DNA of 32,648 bases from Synechococcales cyanobacterium PMM_0002 (GCA_949127925.1 CASBQX010000042.1:1-32648), one strand, 5' to 3'; shown: positions 24,308 through 32,648, counted from the stretch's first letter. The notes: generated by a model not told the origin, from the sequence alone. Numbers and translations are program-made.

Positions 24308-25750
24308 ATGGCCAACCCTATCCTCTTCTGGCACCGCCGAGATCTGCGGATTTCGGACAATATTGGCTTGGCTGCGGCGCGACAGCGTAGCCCCAAGGTG
24401 GTGGGGGTGTTTTGCCTCGACCCTGGGATTTTGCAGCCTGATGATGTGGCTCCAGCTCGGGTGGCCTATATGCTGGGCTGCTTGCGTGAGTTGCAGGAAG
24501 CCTATGCCAAAGTTGGCAGTCAGCTGCTGGTGTTACAGGATGCTCCGGCAGTGGCACTACCCAAGCTAGCGATCGCCCTCCAAGCTAGTGCAGTCCTGTG
24601 GAATCGCGATGTGGAACCCTATGGGCGATCGCGCGATCGCACCGTGGCAGAGGCATTGCGGCAGGCGGGGGTGGAGGTGCAGGCCGAGTGGGATCATCTG
24701 CTGCATACCCCCAAAGAAATTTTTACCGGAGCCGGTTCCCCCTATACGGTCTACACGCCGTTTTGGCGCAACTGGAGTGCCAAACTCAAGGCCGAACCTG
24801 TGCCCGCTTTGGTGCAGGCAGTTGGGCTGACAGACGCAGAGCTAGCAACCGCTCAGCAGGCAGGGGCGATCGCCCTACCCACGGCAGAACAGCTCGGGTT
24901 TGCCTGGGACAGCCCATTTTTGCTAGCACCCGGTGAAACAGCGGCTCAAGAGCGGCTAGAGGAATTTTGCTCCCAAGCTGTTTTTAGCTACCAGGAGCAG
25001 CGCAATTTTCCGTTTACCGACGGCACCTCTAGCCTGAGTGCAGCGCTTAAGTTTGGGGCAATCGGCATCCGCACCGTGTGGGCAGCAACGGTTAGCGCTC
25101 TGGAGCAAACACGCAGCGACGAGGCTCAAGCGGGCATTCGCGTTTGGCGGCAAGAACTAGCATGGCGCGAGTTTTATCAGCATGTGATGTACAGCTTTCC
25201 AGAACTGGCAGACGGGCCGTATCGTCAACCGTTCAAAGATTTTCCTTGGACAAATAACCCCAACCAGTTTCAGGCATGGTGTGACGGCAAAACGGGTTAT
25301 CCCATTGTCGATGCCGCCATGCGTCAGCTCAACGAAATCGGCTGGATGCACAACCGCTGCCGGATGATTGTCGCCAGTTTCCTCACCAAAGACCTGATCA
25401 TTGACTGGCGCTGGGGCGAGAAATATTTTATGCAGCGGCTGGTAGATGGTGACCTCTCTGCCAACAATGGCGGCTGGCAGTGGAGTGCGTCGAGTGGCAT
25501 GGACCCCAAGCCCTTGCGAATTTTTAACCCTGCCAGCCAAGCACAGAAATTTGACCCCGACGCCGAATACATTCGCGAATGGCTGCCAGAACTGCGCAGT
25601 CTAGACACTGAGCTGCTGGTCACCGGGATAATTCCGGCAGGCGATCGCCGCGCGTGCAGTTACCCAGCCCCAATCGTCGATCACAAAAAGCAACAGGCGC
25701 TGTTTAAGCAACTCTACGCCGAGGCGAAAGCGCGCGCCAGCAATGCGTAA
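24308..25750 (+). CDS. phrA: Deoxyribodipyrimidine photolyase (class I CPD type)
   Basis: This 480-residue light-driven DNA repair enzyme reverses cyclobutane pyrimidine dimers using FADH-. It opens [15 protein letters not shown] with the alpha/beta antenna domain and ends with the helical FAD domain. The latter shows [49 protein letters not shown], the [14 protein letters not shown] block, and [20 protein letters not shown] with WQWSASSG. The length and motifs fit the 8-hydroxydeazaflavin group known from Synechococcus; antenna choice is inferred. It lies 55 bp after the NUDIX gene on the same strand. Confidence 0.95.
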   Translation: MANPILFWHRRDLRISDNIGLAAARQRSPKVVGVFCLDPGILQPDDVAPARVAYMLGCLRELQEAYAKVGSQLLVLQDAPAVALPKLAIALQASAVLWNRDVEPYGRSRDRTVAEALRQAGVEVQAEWDHLLHTPKEIFTGAGSPYTVYTPFWRNWSAKLKAEPVPALVQAVGLTDAELATAQQAGAIALPTAEQLGFAWDSPFLLAPGETAAQERLEEFCSQAVFSYQEQRNFPFTDGTSSLSAALKFGAIGIRTVWAATVSALEQTRSDEAQAGIRVWRQELAWREFYQHVMYSFPELADGPYRQPFKDFPWTNNPNQFQAWCDGKTGYPIVDAAMRQLNEIGWMHNRCRMIVASFLTKDLIIDWRWGEKYFMQRLVDGDLSANNGGWQWSASSGMDPKPLRIFNPASQAQKFDPDAEYIREWLPELRSLDTELLVTGIIPAGDRRACSYPAPIVDHKKQQALFKQLYAEAKARASNA

Positions 25751-25762
25751 AGCAGACTCTCG

Positions 25763-25861
25763 TTCCCAGCCTCCTGGCTGGGAATGCTGGCTAGCGGCTC
25801 TGCCGCTTCATCACAGAGGAGGCAGAGCCTCCGAATCTACGTTCCCAAGCAGAGCCTGAGG
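25763..25861. repeat. Hairpin cluster between convergent photolyase and epimerase genes
   Basis: Three stems follow the photolyase stop: TTCCCAGCC-TCCT-GGCTGGGAA (25763-25784), AGCGGC-TCT-GCCGCT (about 25794-25808) and GAGGC-AGA-GCCTC near 25820-25832. Pieces such as GTTCCCA and GCAGAGCCT recur within the cluster. The type (CGTTCCCAG...) is common as a dispersed repeat in filamentous cyanobacteria. Its position between convergent genes suggests a shared terminator. Confidence 0.65.
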
Positions 25862-25876
25862 AGGGAGGCTGTTGCT

Positions 25877-26827
25877 CTAGCGATAAAGCGCCTGAACCCA
25901 CTGCCATTCTTGCTGTAGCCCCTCAGCCAAAGAGACTTGAGGGATGTAGTTGAGCAATCGTTTGGCTTTAGACACATCAGCGGCGGTGTGGCGGGCATCT
26001 CCAGCGGCGTTGCCAATGTGGTTGCGCCGAATGGGTTGGCCGACAATCTGCTCCATCGTGTCTAGCACTTCGGTTAAGACCACCCGGCTGCCACCGCCAA
26101 TATTGAAGATTTCCCCGATTGCACCAGGCACTTCGGCGGCGGCCAAATTGGCGGCTACGATGTCGCTGACAAAGGTAAAATCGCGGGTTTGCTGCCCGTC
26201 ACCATAAATCCGGATTGGCTGATCGTCTAGCACAGATTTGAAGAACATGTGGAATGCCATATCGCTACGCTGGCGCGGGCCATAGACGGTGAAGTAGCGC
26301 AACACGCTGACGGGCACACCAAAATTGTGATGGTAGAGCAGGCAGAGCTGTTCGGCAGCCAGCTTGGTGATGCCGTAGGGCGATACAGGATGGGGGCAAA
26401 TGGTCTCAGACGTGGGCAGCGTTTCGGCATTGCCATAGACGGAGGACGAGGAGGCAAAGACGATCCGCTTGAGGCCAGGAGCCGTCTTCGCCGCTTCTAA
26501 GATTAGCTGGGTGGCATTGATATTGCGCTCGGTGTAACCGCGAAAGCCGTCGCCCCAGCTGGCGCGCACGCCGGCCTGCGCGGCCTGATGGTAGATCACA
26601 TCCACTTGGTCTAAAAGTGACGTCCAGTTGAGCGCTGCAATCGAGTCTTCGAGCAGCTGAAAGTTAGGGTGTTGTTCTAAATGGGCGACGTTTTTTCGCT
26701 TCAGAGCCGGGTCGTAGTAATCGTTAAATTCATCAATCCCAATGACGCGATCGCCCCGTTGCAGCAGCGCTTCTGTCAAATGAGACCCCACAAACCCAGC
26801 AGCCCCGGTCACAACACTTGTAGCCAT
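25877..26827 (-). CDS. NAD-dependent nucleotide-sugar epimerase (UDP-sugar 4-epimerase type)
   Basis: This 316-residue protein of the extended short-chain dehydrogenase family interconverts UDP-sugars, probably UDP-glucuronate/galacturonate or UDP-glucose/galactose, for surface polysaccharides. The NAD-binding GAAGFVGSHL is at residues 8-17. The catalytic elements are SSSSVYGN and YGITK (Tyr-x3-Lys), followed by RYFTVYGPRQRSDMAFHMF, typical of the UDP-glucuronate 4-epimerase group. No sugar-polymer cluster surrounds it. Substrate specificity is inferred from motif resemblance only. Confidence 0.9.
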   Translation of the reverse strand: MATSVVTGAAGFVGSHLTEALLQRGDRVIGIDEFNDYYDPALKRKNVAHLEQHPNFQLLEDSIAALNWTSLLDQVDVIYHQAAQAGVRASWGDGFRGYTERNINATQLILEAAKTAPGLKRIVFASSSSVYGNAETLPTSETICPHPVSPYGITKLAAEQLCLLYHHNFGVPVSVLRYFTVYGPRQRSDMAFHMFFKSVLDDQPIRIYGDGQQTRDFTFVSDIVAANLAAAEVPGAIGEIFNIGGGSRVVLTEVLDTMEQIVGQPIRRNHIGNAAGDARHTAADVSKAKRLLNYIPQVSLAEGLQQEWQWVQALYR

Positions 26828-27475
26828 TCGCAGTGAAACTCCCCAGTCACAAAAACTAGAAAATTGAGTTTTCGGACATCATGCGGCCAAAAACGCAACT
26901 TTGATCAAACAGGCTCTAAAGAGCCATTAAACAGGCTCTTTAGAGCAAGACCAGATTCTACACCCCTGCCCCGCCGCTGGGGAAGATGGCATTCGTCACA
27001 AATCGCAGCGGTAAGCGCCCAAATATTCTGCGCCCCGGCGGGGAATGTGTGGGTCTATGGCCTGCTGATGGTTAAAAAAAGACAAAATCGGTGAAACGCC
27101 AACCAGTTCAAAGGTGTATTCTATGATTTGGCCTGAGATTGCTTACTAGGCGATCGCCTACAGGCTCGATTTTGTAGGCAGTGTAACGATTTGATTGAGC
27201 AACGGTCTTCCGCCTTAAGCCCGAAATTCTAACCGCAACGGCTTGAAATGAATAGCCTTTTTGATGAATGTTTAAAGCGATCGCGACCAAAATGCGATCG
27301 CCGCGTCTCACCCTTCCAAATTTCCCACAGTTTTCTCGCAGTCGTTTGGTTAAAGATTACGTTAGAATTATTACGGCCTCTTTACACAACTTCCTCCCCC
27401 ATCGCCAGGAACTTTTGCTTAAGGGAGCCACCATTTCCCGCCCAAAAAATATCTCTCCCAACTGGAGCTTTTCTT
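26828..27475. promoter_or_regulatory. Divergent leader region of the epimerase and typA
   Basis: About 650 bp separate the two start codons. It contains tandem short hairpins at 26907-26946 and a GC-rich segment at 26965-27060. The frame upstream of the typA ATG stays open back to 27248, but that part has no homology to TypA and overlaps HIP1-rich sequence. No RNA gene is recognised, and promoters cannot be placed with confidence. Confidence 0.45.
26907..26946 (+). promoter_or_regulatory. Two 22-bp-spaced hairpins (AAACAGGCTCT repeat)
   Basis: AAACAGGCTCT occurs at 26907-26917 and 26929-26939. Each copy continues into its own reverse complement: GGCTCT-AA-AGAGCC (26912-26925) and GCTCT-TT-AGAGC (26935-26946). 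A duplicated operator or a small attenuator are possible explanations. Confidence 0.5.
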
Positions 27476-29260
27476 ATGACCTTGCCGATTCGCAATGTTG
27501 CCATCATTGCCCACGTTGACCATGGTAAAACCACCCTGGTTGATGCTTTGCTTAGACAGTCCGGCACATTCCGCGAGGGGGAGGAAGTTCCAGATTGCGT
27601 GATGGATTCCAACACGCTAGAGCGGGAGCGAGGCATTACGATTCTGTCGAAGAATACTGCCGTTCATTACCAAGAAACCCTGATCAACATTGTAGATACC
27701 CCCGGACACGCCGACTTTGGCGGTGAGGTAGAGCGGGTGTTGGGCATGGTAGACGGCTGCATCCTGATCGTGGATGCCAACGAAGGCCCAATGCCACAAA
27801 CGCGGTTTGTGCTCAAGAAAGCCCTAGAAAAAGGTCTGCGGCCAATTGTTGTAGTCAACAAAATTGACCGCCCTCAGGCCGACCCTCACGGCTCGGTGGA
27901 TAAGGTGCTGGACTTGTTTTTGGAACTGGGCGCAGACGATGACCAGTGCGATTTCCCCTACCTATTTGCCTCCGGTCTAAGCGGCTATGCCAAAAACGAT
28001 CTGAAGGACGAGGGCATCGACATGAAGCCCATGTTTGAAGCCATTTTGGCACATGTGCCTGCTCCCGTAGGCGACCCGACCAAGCCGCTACAGCTACAGG
28101 TCACCACCCTAGATTATTCCGAATACCTGGGTCGAATTGTGATTGGCCGGATTCATAACGGCACCATTCGCGCTGGACAGCAAGCTGTGCTGATTACCGA
28201 GAGTGGGGCGATCGTTAAGTCCAAAATCAGCAAGCTGCTAGGGTTTGACGGGCTGAAGCGGGTGGAGATGGAATCGGCAACGGCAGGTCATATTGTGGCC
28301 GTGGCTGGGTTTGCCGATGCCTACATTGGCGAAACCATTACCGATCCCGACAATCCTCAAGCACTGCCGCTGATTAAGGTAGACGAACCCACCTTGCAGA
28401 TGACCTTCTGGGTCAACGATTCACCCTTTGTCGGCAAAGAAGGCAAACTGGTCACCTCGCGGCAGGTGCGCGATCGCCTGTTCCGTGAACTAGAAACCAA
28501 CGTGGCCTTGCGAGTGGAAGAAACCGACTCGCCCGACAGATTTGCCGTCTGCGGGCGGGGCGAACTGCACCTCGGTATCTTAATCGAAACCATGCGGCGG
28601 GAAGGCTACGAGTTCCAGGTTTCGCAGCCACAGGTCATTTACCGTGAAGTCAACGGCCAGCCCTGCGAACCGTTTGAGCTATTGGTGTTAGACGTTCCCG
28701 AAGAAGCGGTCGGCGGCTGCATTGAGCGGCTAGGCCAGCGGCGAGGCGAAATGCAAGACATGCGCGTCGGCGGGCGCACCCAGCTCGAATTCATCATCCC
28801 CGCTCGCGGCCTAATCGGATTCCGAGGCGAATTTATGCGCCTTACCCGTGGCGATGGCATCATGAACCACAGCTTCTTAGACTACCGTCAGCTATCAGGC
28901 GATGTGGAAGCTCGTCGCAATGGCGTGCTGATCTCCTTTGACGAAGGCGTGTCCACCTTCTATGCCATGAAAAACGCTGAAGACCGGGGCGTGTTCTTCA
29001 TTACTCCCGGCACAAAAGTTTACAAAGGCATGATTGTCGGCGAACATAACCGCCAGCAAGATCTAGAGCTAAACGTTTGCAAAACCAAGCAGCTCACCAA
29101 CCACCGAGCTGCTGGTGCCGACGAACTGGTGCAGCTGCAAGCCCCAATCGACATGAGCCTAGAGCGAGCGCTAGAGTACATCGGTTCAGATGAATTGCTG
29201 GAAGTTACCCCAGTCTCTATTCGCCTGCGCAAGATGTCGAAGAAGCTGGCAAAACGCTAG
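27476..29260 (+). CDS. typA: Translational GTPase TypA/BipA
   Basis: This 594-residue ribosome-binding GTPase of the EF-G/LepA class helps ribosome assembly and stress adaptation. G1 is [10 protein letters not shown]3 [15 protein letters not shown], and G4 [10 protein letters not shown]. Domain II and the TypA C-terminal signature ([20 protein letters not shown] cut at 20 residues, then [12 protein letters not shown] and [11 protein letters not shown]) are complete. The ATG at 27476 is preceded by GGAG nine bases upstream and marks where homology begins, so I reject the in-frame ATG at 27248. Confidence 0.97.
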   Translation: MTLPIRNVAIIAHVDHGKTTLVDALLRQSGTFREGEEVPDCVMDSNTLERERGITILSKNTAVHYQETLINIVDTPGHADFGGEVERVLGMVDGCILIVDANEGPMPQTRFVLKKALEKGLRPIVVVNKIDRPQADPHGSVDKVLDLFLELGADDDQCDFPYLFASGLSGYAKNDLKDEGIDMKPMFEAILAHVPAPVGDPTKPLQLQVTTLDYSEYLGRIVIGRIHNGTIRAGQQAVLITESGAIVKSKISKLLGFDGLKRVEMESATAGHIVAVAGFADAYIGETITDPDNPQALPLIKVDEPTLQMTFWVNDSPFVGKEGKLVTSRQVRDRLFRELETNVALRVEETDSPDRFAVCGRGELHLGILIETMRREGYEFQVSQPQVIYREVNGQPCEPFELLVLDVPEEAVGGCIERLGQRRGEMQDMRVGGRTQLEFIIPARGLIGFRGEFMRLTRGDGIMNHSFLDYRQLSGDVEARRNGVLISFDEGVSTFYAMKNAEDRGVFFITPGTKVYKGMIVGEHNRQQDLELNVCKTKQLTNHRAAGADELVQLQAPIDMSLERALEYIGSDELLEVTPVSIRLRKMSKKLAKR

Positions 29261-29271
29261 AGCCAAATGCA

Positions 29272-29294
29272 AGGGCATGGCGGTGCCATGCCCT
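29272..29294. repeat. AGGGCATGGC palindrome after typA (family 2)
   Basis: Perfect 10-bp arms AGGGCATGGC / GCCATGCCCT flank GGT, 11 bp after the typA stop. It is related to 4408-4436, 8308-8335 and 32561-32582. It may help end the typA transcript. Confidence 0.75.
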
Positions 29295-29367
29295 CCTGTC
29301 CTGTACAAAAGCCATGCCCCAAGCTGCCGCAAATTGGTAGCAGTTAAAGAGAACATAATCATACACA

Positions 29368-29405
29368 AGGCGGCGCGTTCTATCCGGACGCGCCGCTTGC
29401 TTTTG
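29368..29405 (+). terminator. GC-rich hairpin with T-run after typA
   Basis: GCGGCGCGT (29370-29378) pairs with ACGCGCCGC (29388-29396) around a 9-nt loop and is followed by TTGCTTTT. This is the best rho-independent terminator shape in the window, about 110 bp after typA. Confidence 0.65.
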
Positions 29406-29730
29406 GGGAGCTATTGCTGAAGGAAAACGCACCTGCAACCGAAATGGGTCTCACCCCCCGTGTAGTCTCTTGCATCGGTTGGTAACTCTAGACTCAGTTT
29501 GAGTCCTGCCTATCCTCCGTCGCTAGCATGGCGTGGCTAGTCGCCATGGCGTGGATGAAACAGATTGCTTTGAGACTCTCACGAGAGCGTCCCACGGCAA
29601 AATTCTGGTTTCATGGCGCTGGCGATCGCCCTTTCGTCTAGCGAATTAGAGACCCATATTCAGTTCAAGATTCAGTTCAAGCGTCAGCCCCCTTAGACGC
29701 AATTGCCCATTCATATAAGCCCCATCAACT
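29406..29730. other. Intergenic region upstream of the LuxR-type gene
   Basis: No gene is visible. It contains a small hairpin ATGGCG-TGGCTAGT-CGCCAT (about 29529-29548) and an exact 12-bp tandem repeat ATTCAGTTCAAG at 29658-29681, about 50 bp before the start of the regulator gene. Confidence 0.5.
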
Positions 29731-30369
29731 ATGAACATTGATGAGATCTTTAACGGTTTTGCTGATGGCCTCTTGATTGTGACCGACCAGGGAACGCTGG
29801 TGTGTGCAAATCAGTATGCTCGCTTAATTTGCCATAGCTTGATGCAAGATACGCATCATTCTCCGTTTGTACCGAAAGAAGTTTGGCAAATTTGTCGGGT
29901 TGTGACAGAACTTGATCAGACTGCCTGCTGCCCTGAACCCATTTCGGTATTGGAGGGTGAATTTTATGCCGGACATTTGAATAGTATTCGCGTGCGGACG
30001 CGGTGGGTGCAGCTAAACGAAGCCGATCGCCCCAGTTTGCTGGTAATTTTGGAAGACAAAGCCCAACTGACTCGGCAAATGGCGATCGCCGAAGCTCAGA
30101 ACTGTGGTTTAACGCCCCGTGAGACCCAAGTTTGGCTATTGCACCGCGCCGGGAACAGCCGCAGCCAAATTGCGGCTCAGCTCTATATCAGCATCGATAC
30201 GGTGAAAAAGCACATCAAGAGCACCCGTGCCAAACGGGAGCTGGCTCAATGGCAGCAAACCGATTGGCTGGAGCGGAGTCAACCCCGCAAGGAAACATGG
30301 CCTAACCCAGACGAGCAACCCTTTACCGCTTCAACCGGGCATTCAGTTTCATCCTTACGCCACGGCTAG
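29731..30369 (+). CDS. PAS-like sensor / LuxR-type DNA-binding regulator
   Basis: This 212-residue transcription regulator has an N-terminal PAS-like domain (about 1-108, IFNGFADGLLIVTDQGTLVC and the later SLLVILEDK). A LuxR/GerE helix-turn-helix follows, about 125-172 (LTPRETQVWLLHRAGNSRSQ, then IAAQLYISIDTVKKHIKS). There is no receiver domain or phosphorylation Asp. Several cysteines in the sensor part (Cys25, 34, 55, 66, 67) might sense redox or bind metal; this is speculation. The C-terminal tail (about 180-212) is polar. Its last 47 bp overlap the 3' end of the convergent P450 gene. Targets are unknown. Confidence 0.85.
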   Translation: MNIDEIFNGFADGLLIVTDQGTLVCANQYARLICHSLMQDTHHSPFVPKEVWQICRVVTELDQTACCPEPISVLEGEFYAGHLNSIRVRTRWVQLNEADRPSLLVILEDKAQLTRQMAIAEAQNCGLTPRETQVWLLHRAGNSRSQIAAQLYISIDTVKKHIKSTRAKRELAQWQQTDWLERSQPRKETWPNPDEQPFTASTGHSVSSLRHG

Positions 30370-31699
30370 GAGCCAGGGTAACGCCCCGCCGTCGGGGCTG
30401 TTCGGGGGTGGTCGTCGCCAGAGCTAGGTCATAGCGGGTCAAAATGGTCGCCAATACCAGTTTCATTTCGAGCTGAGCCAAGGCTTCGCCAATACAGCGG
30501 CGCGCCCCACCGCCAAACGGTAAAAACTCAAAAGGAGAATATTGCTGCTCTAAAAAGCGCTCAGGTCGAAAAATATGCGGTTCGCAGTAGAGATCTGGGC
30601 GCTGATGCAGCAGATAAATGCACCCCATCACGGCGGTGCCGGGGTTGAGGGTGTGCCCCAGCAAAGTGGTCGATTCTTGCACCACTCGGGGGAAGGTGAG
30701 CATGGCAATGGGATGGATGCGCAGGGTTTCATTGCACACGGCAGATAGATACGGCAGCTTAGAAACACTCATGGCGTCTGATAGATCGACAGACTTTAGT
30801 TCACTCAGCAGCTTTTGGCGTACAGGCGGCTGACGGTGAATCCAATACAGTGCCCAGGCCATTGCAGTAGCGGTGGTTTCATGACCGGCAAACATCAGGG
30901 TCACCAGCTCATCGCGCAGTTCGCGATCGCTCATCGGCTGCCCGGTTTCATCGTGAGCCGACAGCAGCAGCGACAGAATATCCACCCGCTCGGGTGCCGG
31001 ATTGGCGCGGCGTTCGGCAATTTCGGCATAGAGCAAGTCATCTAGGCGTTGGCGATCGCGGATAAATTTCCCCCACGGACTCCACGCGCCCCAATCTTGC
31101 TGCAATCTGGGAAAAAACAATAGGCTAGATGCCAGCGGCGACGCAAATATATCTAACAACACCGTCAACATTGTTTTTAGCTGTTCAGCGCGATCGCCCT
31201 CAAACACGCCAAATACCGCCTGCAAAATTACCTGCAAGGAAATATTTTGCATCGCAGTTCGAGCCGAAAAAGTGGTTCCGGCTGGAATCTGGCTCAGCGT
31301 TTGTTCTGTTAGGTCGCAGATCAGCTGGCTGTATGCCCGCATCCGCTCACCGTGGAACGGCGGCATCAGCAATTGTCTGCGGCGTTTGTGGCGATCGCCC
31401 TCAATCAACACGACCGAATAATCACCCAATAGCGGCGCGAGAATGCGGTTGAAGCTGCCTAAAGCCGCATAGGTTTTGCGATCGTTAGTCAGAATTTCTT
31501 GAATCGCGTCGGGGGTATTGACAAACACCAGATTGCCACCAACCCCCACCACACCAGCGGCAAAGATATCGGGATGTTGGCGGGCGGCTGCCTGCATATA
31601 GCCAACCGGTTCAAACACCCACTGGAGCTGCTGCAATAAGCGCGGCTTAGACAGCGGATTGGGGGCAGATGGAATGCTGTCGATCGAAATACTAGTCAT
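30323..31699 (-). CDS. Cytochrome P450 (CYP110-like)
   Basis: This 458-residue haem-thiolate monooxygenase has the I-helix oxygen-binding AGHETT, the K-helix ExxR in NETLRIHP, and the haem loop FGGGARRCIG with axial Cys402. The short N-terminal lead, RLLQQLQWVFEPVGYMQAA, has no membrane anchor and matches the cyanobacterial CYP110 group, whose members have been linked to fatty-acid or terpene oxidation. No ferredoxin reductase or terpene gene is nearby, so the substrate is unknown. Its 3' end overlaps the LuxR-type gene on the opposite strand by 47 bp. Confidence 0.94.
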   Translation of the reverse strand: MTSISIDSIPSAPNPLSKPRLLQQLQWVFEPVGYMQAAARQHPDIFAAGVVGVGGNLVFVNTPDAIQEILTNDRKTYAALGSFNRILAPLLGDYSVVLIEGDRHKRRRQLLMPPFHGERMRAYSQLICDLTEQTLSQIPAGTTFSARTAMQNISLQVILQAVFGVFEGDRAEQLKTMLTVLLDIFASPLASSLLFFPRLQQDWGAWSPWGKFIRDRQRLDDLLYAEIAERRANPAPERVDILSLLLSAHDETGQPMSDRELRDELVTLMFAGHETTATAMAWALYWIHRQPPVRQKLLSELKSVDLSDAMSVSKLPYLSAVCNETLRIHPIAMLTFPRVVQESTTLLGHTLNPGTAVMGCIYLLHQRPDLYCEPHIFRPERFLEQQYSPFEFLPFGGGARRCIGEALAQLEMKLVLATILTRYDLALATTTPEQPRRRGVTLAPSRGVRMKLNARLKR

Positions 31700-31840
31700 A
31701 GAAATCTAACAGAAGGTGGGGAGTTAATTGCAGCATAACGCAGCCACAGGCCCTATAGAATCTGATTGAGATCTAGGAAAAATCCACACCTAGAATGGAT
31801 TTTGACCAGTGATTTTGGCCAGTCGCGATTGATTTGTCGG

Positions 31841-31902
31841 GGCGAAGCATTGGCATCAAAATGCTGGAACCCTAGCCAAAATCTCGGTGCCAATGCTTCG
31901 CC
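31841..31902. repeat. 15-bp inverted repeat GGCGAAGCATTGGCA
   Basis: Arms 31841-31855 and 31888-31902 are exact reverse complements around a 32-nt spacer. GGGCGAAGCATT is a well-known dispersed motif in filamentous cyanobacterial genomes. It lies between the P450 promoter and the end of the next minus-strand gene. Confidence 0.75.
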
Positions 31903-31950
31903 GCTACAGCTCTCGGGTCACCCGTTAGGTCGCTCAATCATCTTTGTCGA

Positions 31951-32184
31951 TTAATCGACCCACAGGTATTTCATCAAAATCGCCATCACCTCACCCGATC
32001 GTCCGGTGGGGATGGGTTTGCTCCAGTCGTTGGGTTCGGCGTAGCCCTTTTTGTGCAAGGTTTTGATGGTGAGCTGGACAGCGGCGAGGGAGCCAAATAT
32101 GAGATGGCGGACGGGTTCGCGCTGAGGACGTGTCGCAGCAGAAGTTGGGGGCACGTCTGCGCCCGAGTCGGTGAATTGAGTCAT
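31951..32184 (-). CDS. Small conserved cyanobacterial protein of unknown function
   Basis: This 77-residue protein has a variable N-terminus (MTQFTDSGADVPPTSAATRP) and a conserved-looking body: RHLIFGSLAAVQLTIKTLHK, then KGYAEPNDWSKPIPTGRSGE and VMAILMKYL. I recall similar short proteins across cyanobacteria without a function. A TAGGAG ribosome-binding site lies 9 nt before the ATG. No signal peptide or membrane segment. Confidence 0.8.
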   Translation of the reverse strand: MTQFTDSGADVPPTSAATRPQREPVRHLIFGSLAAVQLTIKTLHKKGYAEPNDWSKPIPTGRSGEVMAILMKYLWVD

Positions 32185-32648
32185 GAGACTGGTCTCCTAG
32201 GAGTTGTGGGTTCAGGAAACCAGAACTCAATACCTTGGATCAATCCCGTTTTGTGTGTAGTGCAAAGCAGGATGACCAAGGTATCATTCACCAAGGTCGC
32301 CCGACTGCCTAGAACAGTTTAGGGGACTTAGCCGCTTGGAGGTGGTGTCACACTTTCCAAGTGGCGTTAAAGTATTGAGTCCTGATGTAAGGGCTGCCAC
32401 TGTCTTTTGCAGCAGCTTAATGAAAGAGCATACGGGTAGAACGGGGGTTCGTCAAGCGTATTTGACGATTAATTTCACGTCCCCTGTCATCGTAGAGACG
32501 CGATTAATCGCGTCTCCCTGTCGTCGTAGAGACGCGATTAATCGCGTCTCTACGACGACAGGGGCATGGCACGCCATGCCTCTAACCCTGCATCTCGAAC
32601 GGTACTGTTTGGGCATGAAGGCTGCTGTTGTTAGGCGATGGTGTTTAA
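32185..32648. other. Gene-free right edge rich in palindromes
   Basis: No gene is seen. The sequence holds a small hairpin CGTCAA-GCGTAT-TTGACG (32450-32467) and the palindrome cluster at 32492-32582. Confidence 0.5.
32492..32582. repeat. Tandem family-1 palindromes fused to a family-2 palindrome
   Basis: The first palindrome has its core at 32495-32516 (GAGACGCGATT plus its reverse complement). The second is a perfect 48-bp palindrome at 32516-32563, made of the same core extended by CCCTGTCGTCGTA on one side and its complement on the other. It runs straight into GGCATGGC-AC-GCCATGCC (32563-32580), a family-2 element. The direct repeat of CCTGTC(A/G)TCGTAGAGACG indicates local duplication. 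Confidence 0.9.

Noticed and set aside
27248..27475. In-frame N-terminal extension of TypA (76 residues)
   Set aside because: No resemblance to the translational GTPase family; homology starts exactly at the ATG at 27476, which has its own ribosome-binding site.
31766..31954. 62-residue ORF on the plus strand
   Set aside because: Lies across the dispersed inverted repeat at 31841-31902 and has no homology I can see.

Overview
The window reads as chromosomal DNA of a cyanobacterium, most likely a filamentous non-heterocystous one of the Leptolyngbya/Oscillatoriales kind. The evidence is petB-petD for the cytochrome b6f complex, a divergent ctpA protease gene, dense HIP1 octamers (GCGATCGC), a CYP110-like P450, an 8-HDF-type photolyase, Uma2 proteins, and several families of short dispersed repeats. 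The genus is an inference.

Layout. 1-4.2 kb: a KamA-family radical SAM gene, a MinD/ParA-like ATPase preceded by a 21-bp hairpin, and, tail to tail with it, a secreted protein with six SH3b domains. 4.2-8.4 kb (minus strand): aspS interrupted by one in-frame amber codon, a decayed ISAs1-type transposase, a Uma2 nuclease-fold protein and a small lipoprotein. 8.4-11.4 kb (minus strand): a GT4 glycosyltransferase with a (Gln-Cys-Pro-Pro/Thr)7 insert, translationally coupled to an RsbW-like kinase, then petD and petB. 11.7-14.3 kb: ctpA and an HD-domain phosphohydrolase. 14.5-16.8 kb (minus strand): PPK2 and a GT2-TPR protein. 17.3-19.8 kb: an SH3b-DUF2927 protein facing a peptidoglycan-binding/SH3b protein whose third SH3b is cut by an in-frame TGA. 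19.8-21.0 kb: an AT-rich gap with one candidate small secreted peptide. 21-25.8 kb: a histidine phosphatase, a single-pass membrane protein, ispF, a NUDIX hydrolase and a photolyase. 25.9-32.6 kb: a nucleotide-sugar epimerase, typA, a PAS-like/LuxR regulator overlapping tail to tail with a P450, a small conserved protein, and a palindrome-rich end.

Most genes are housekeeping or envelope functions: photosynthetic electron transport and D1 maturation (petBD, ctpA), translation (aspS, typA), isoprenoid synthesis (ispF), DNA repair (photolyase), phosphate and nucleotide metabolism (PPK2, NUDIX, HD), and cell wall or sugar coating (three SH3b proteins, two glycosyltransferases, one epimerase). 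I see no defence island, prophage, CRISPR array, rRNA or tRNA.

Five observations deserve a second look. (1) Pyrimidine-rich TCATCCY heptad repeats sit directly in front of three unrelated start codons (aspS, GT2-TPR, NUDIX). (2) Two otherwise unrelated SH3b proteins share an unusual N-terminal leader ahead of the signal-peptide core. (3) Two genes carry single premature stops at conserved positions, one of them in the normally essential aspS. (4) Two dispersed palindrome families occur, including a 48-bp perfect palindrome. (5) A short secreted-peptide ORF with a strong ribosome-binding site lies in the AT-rich gap.
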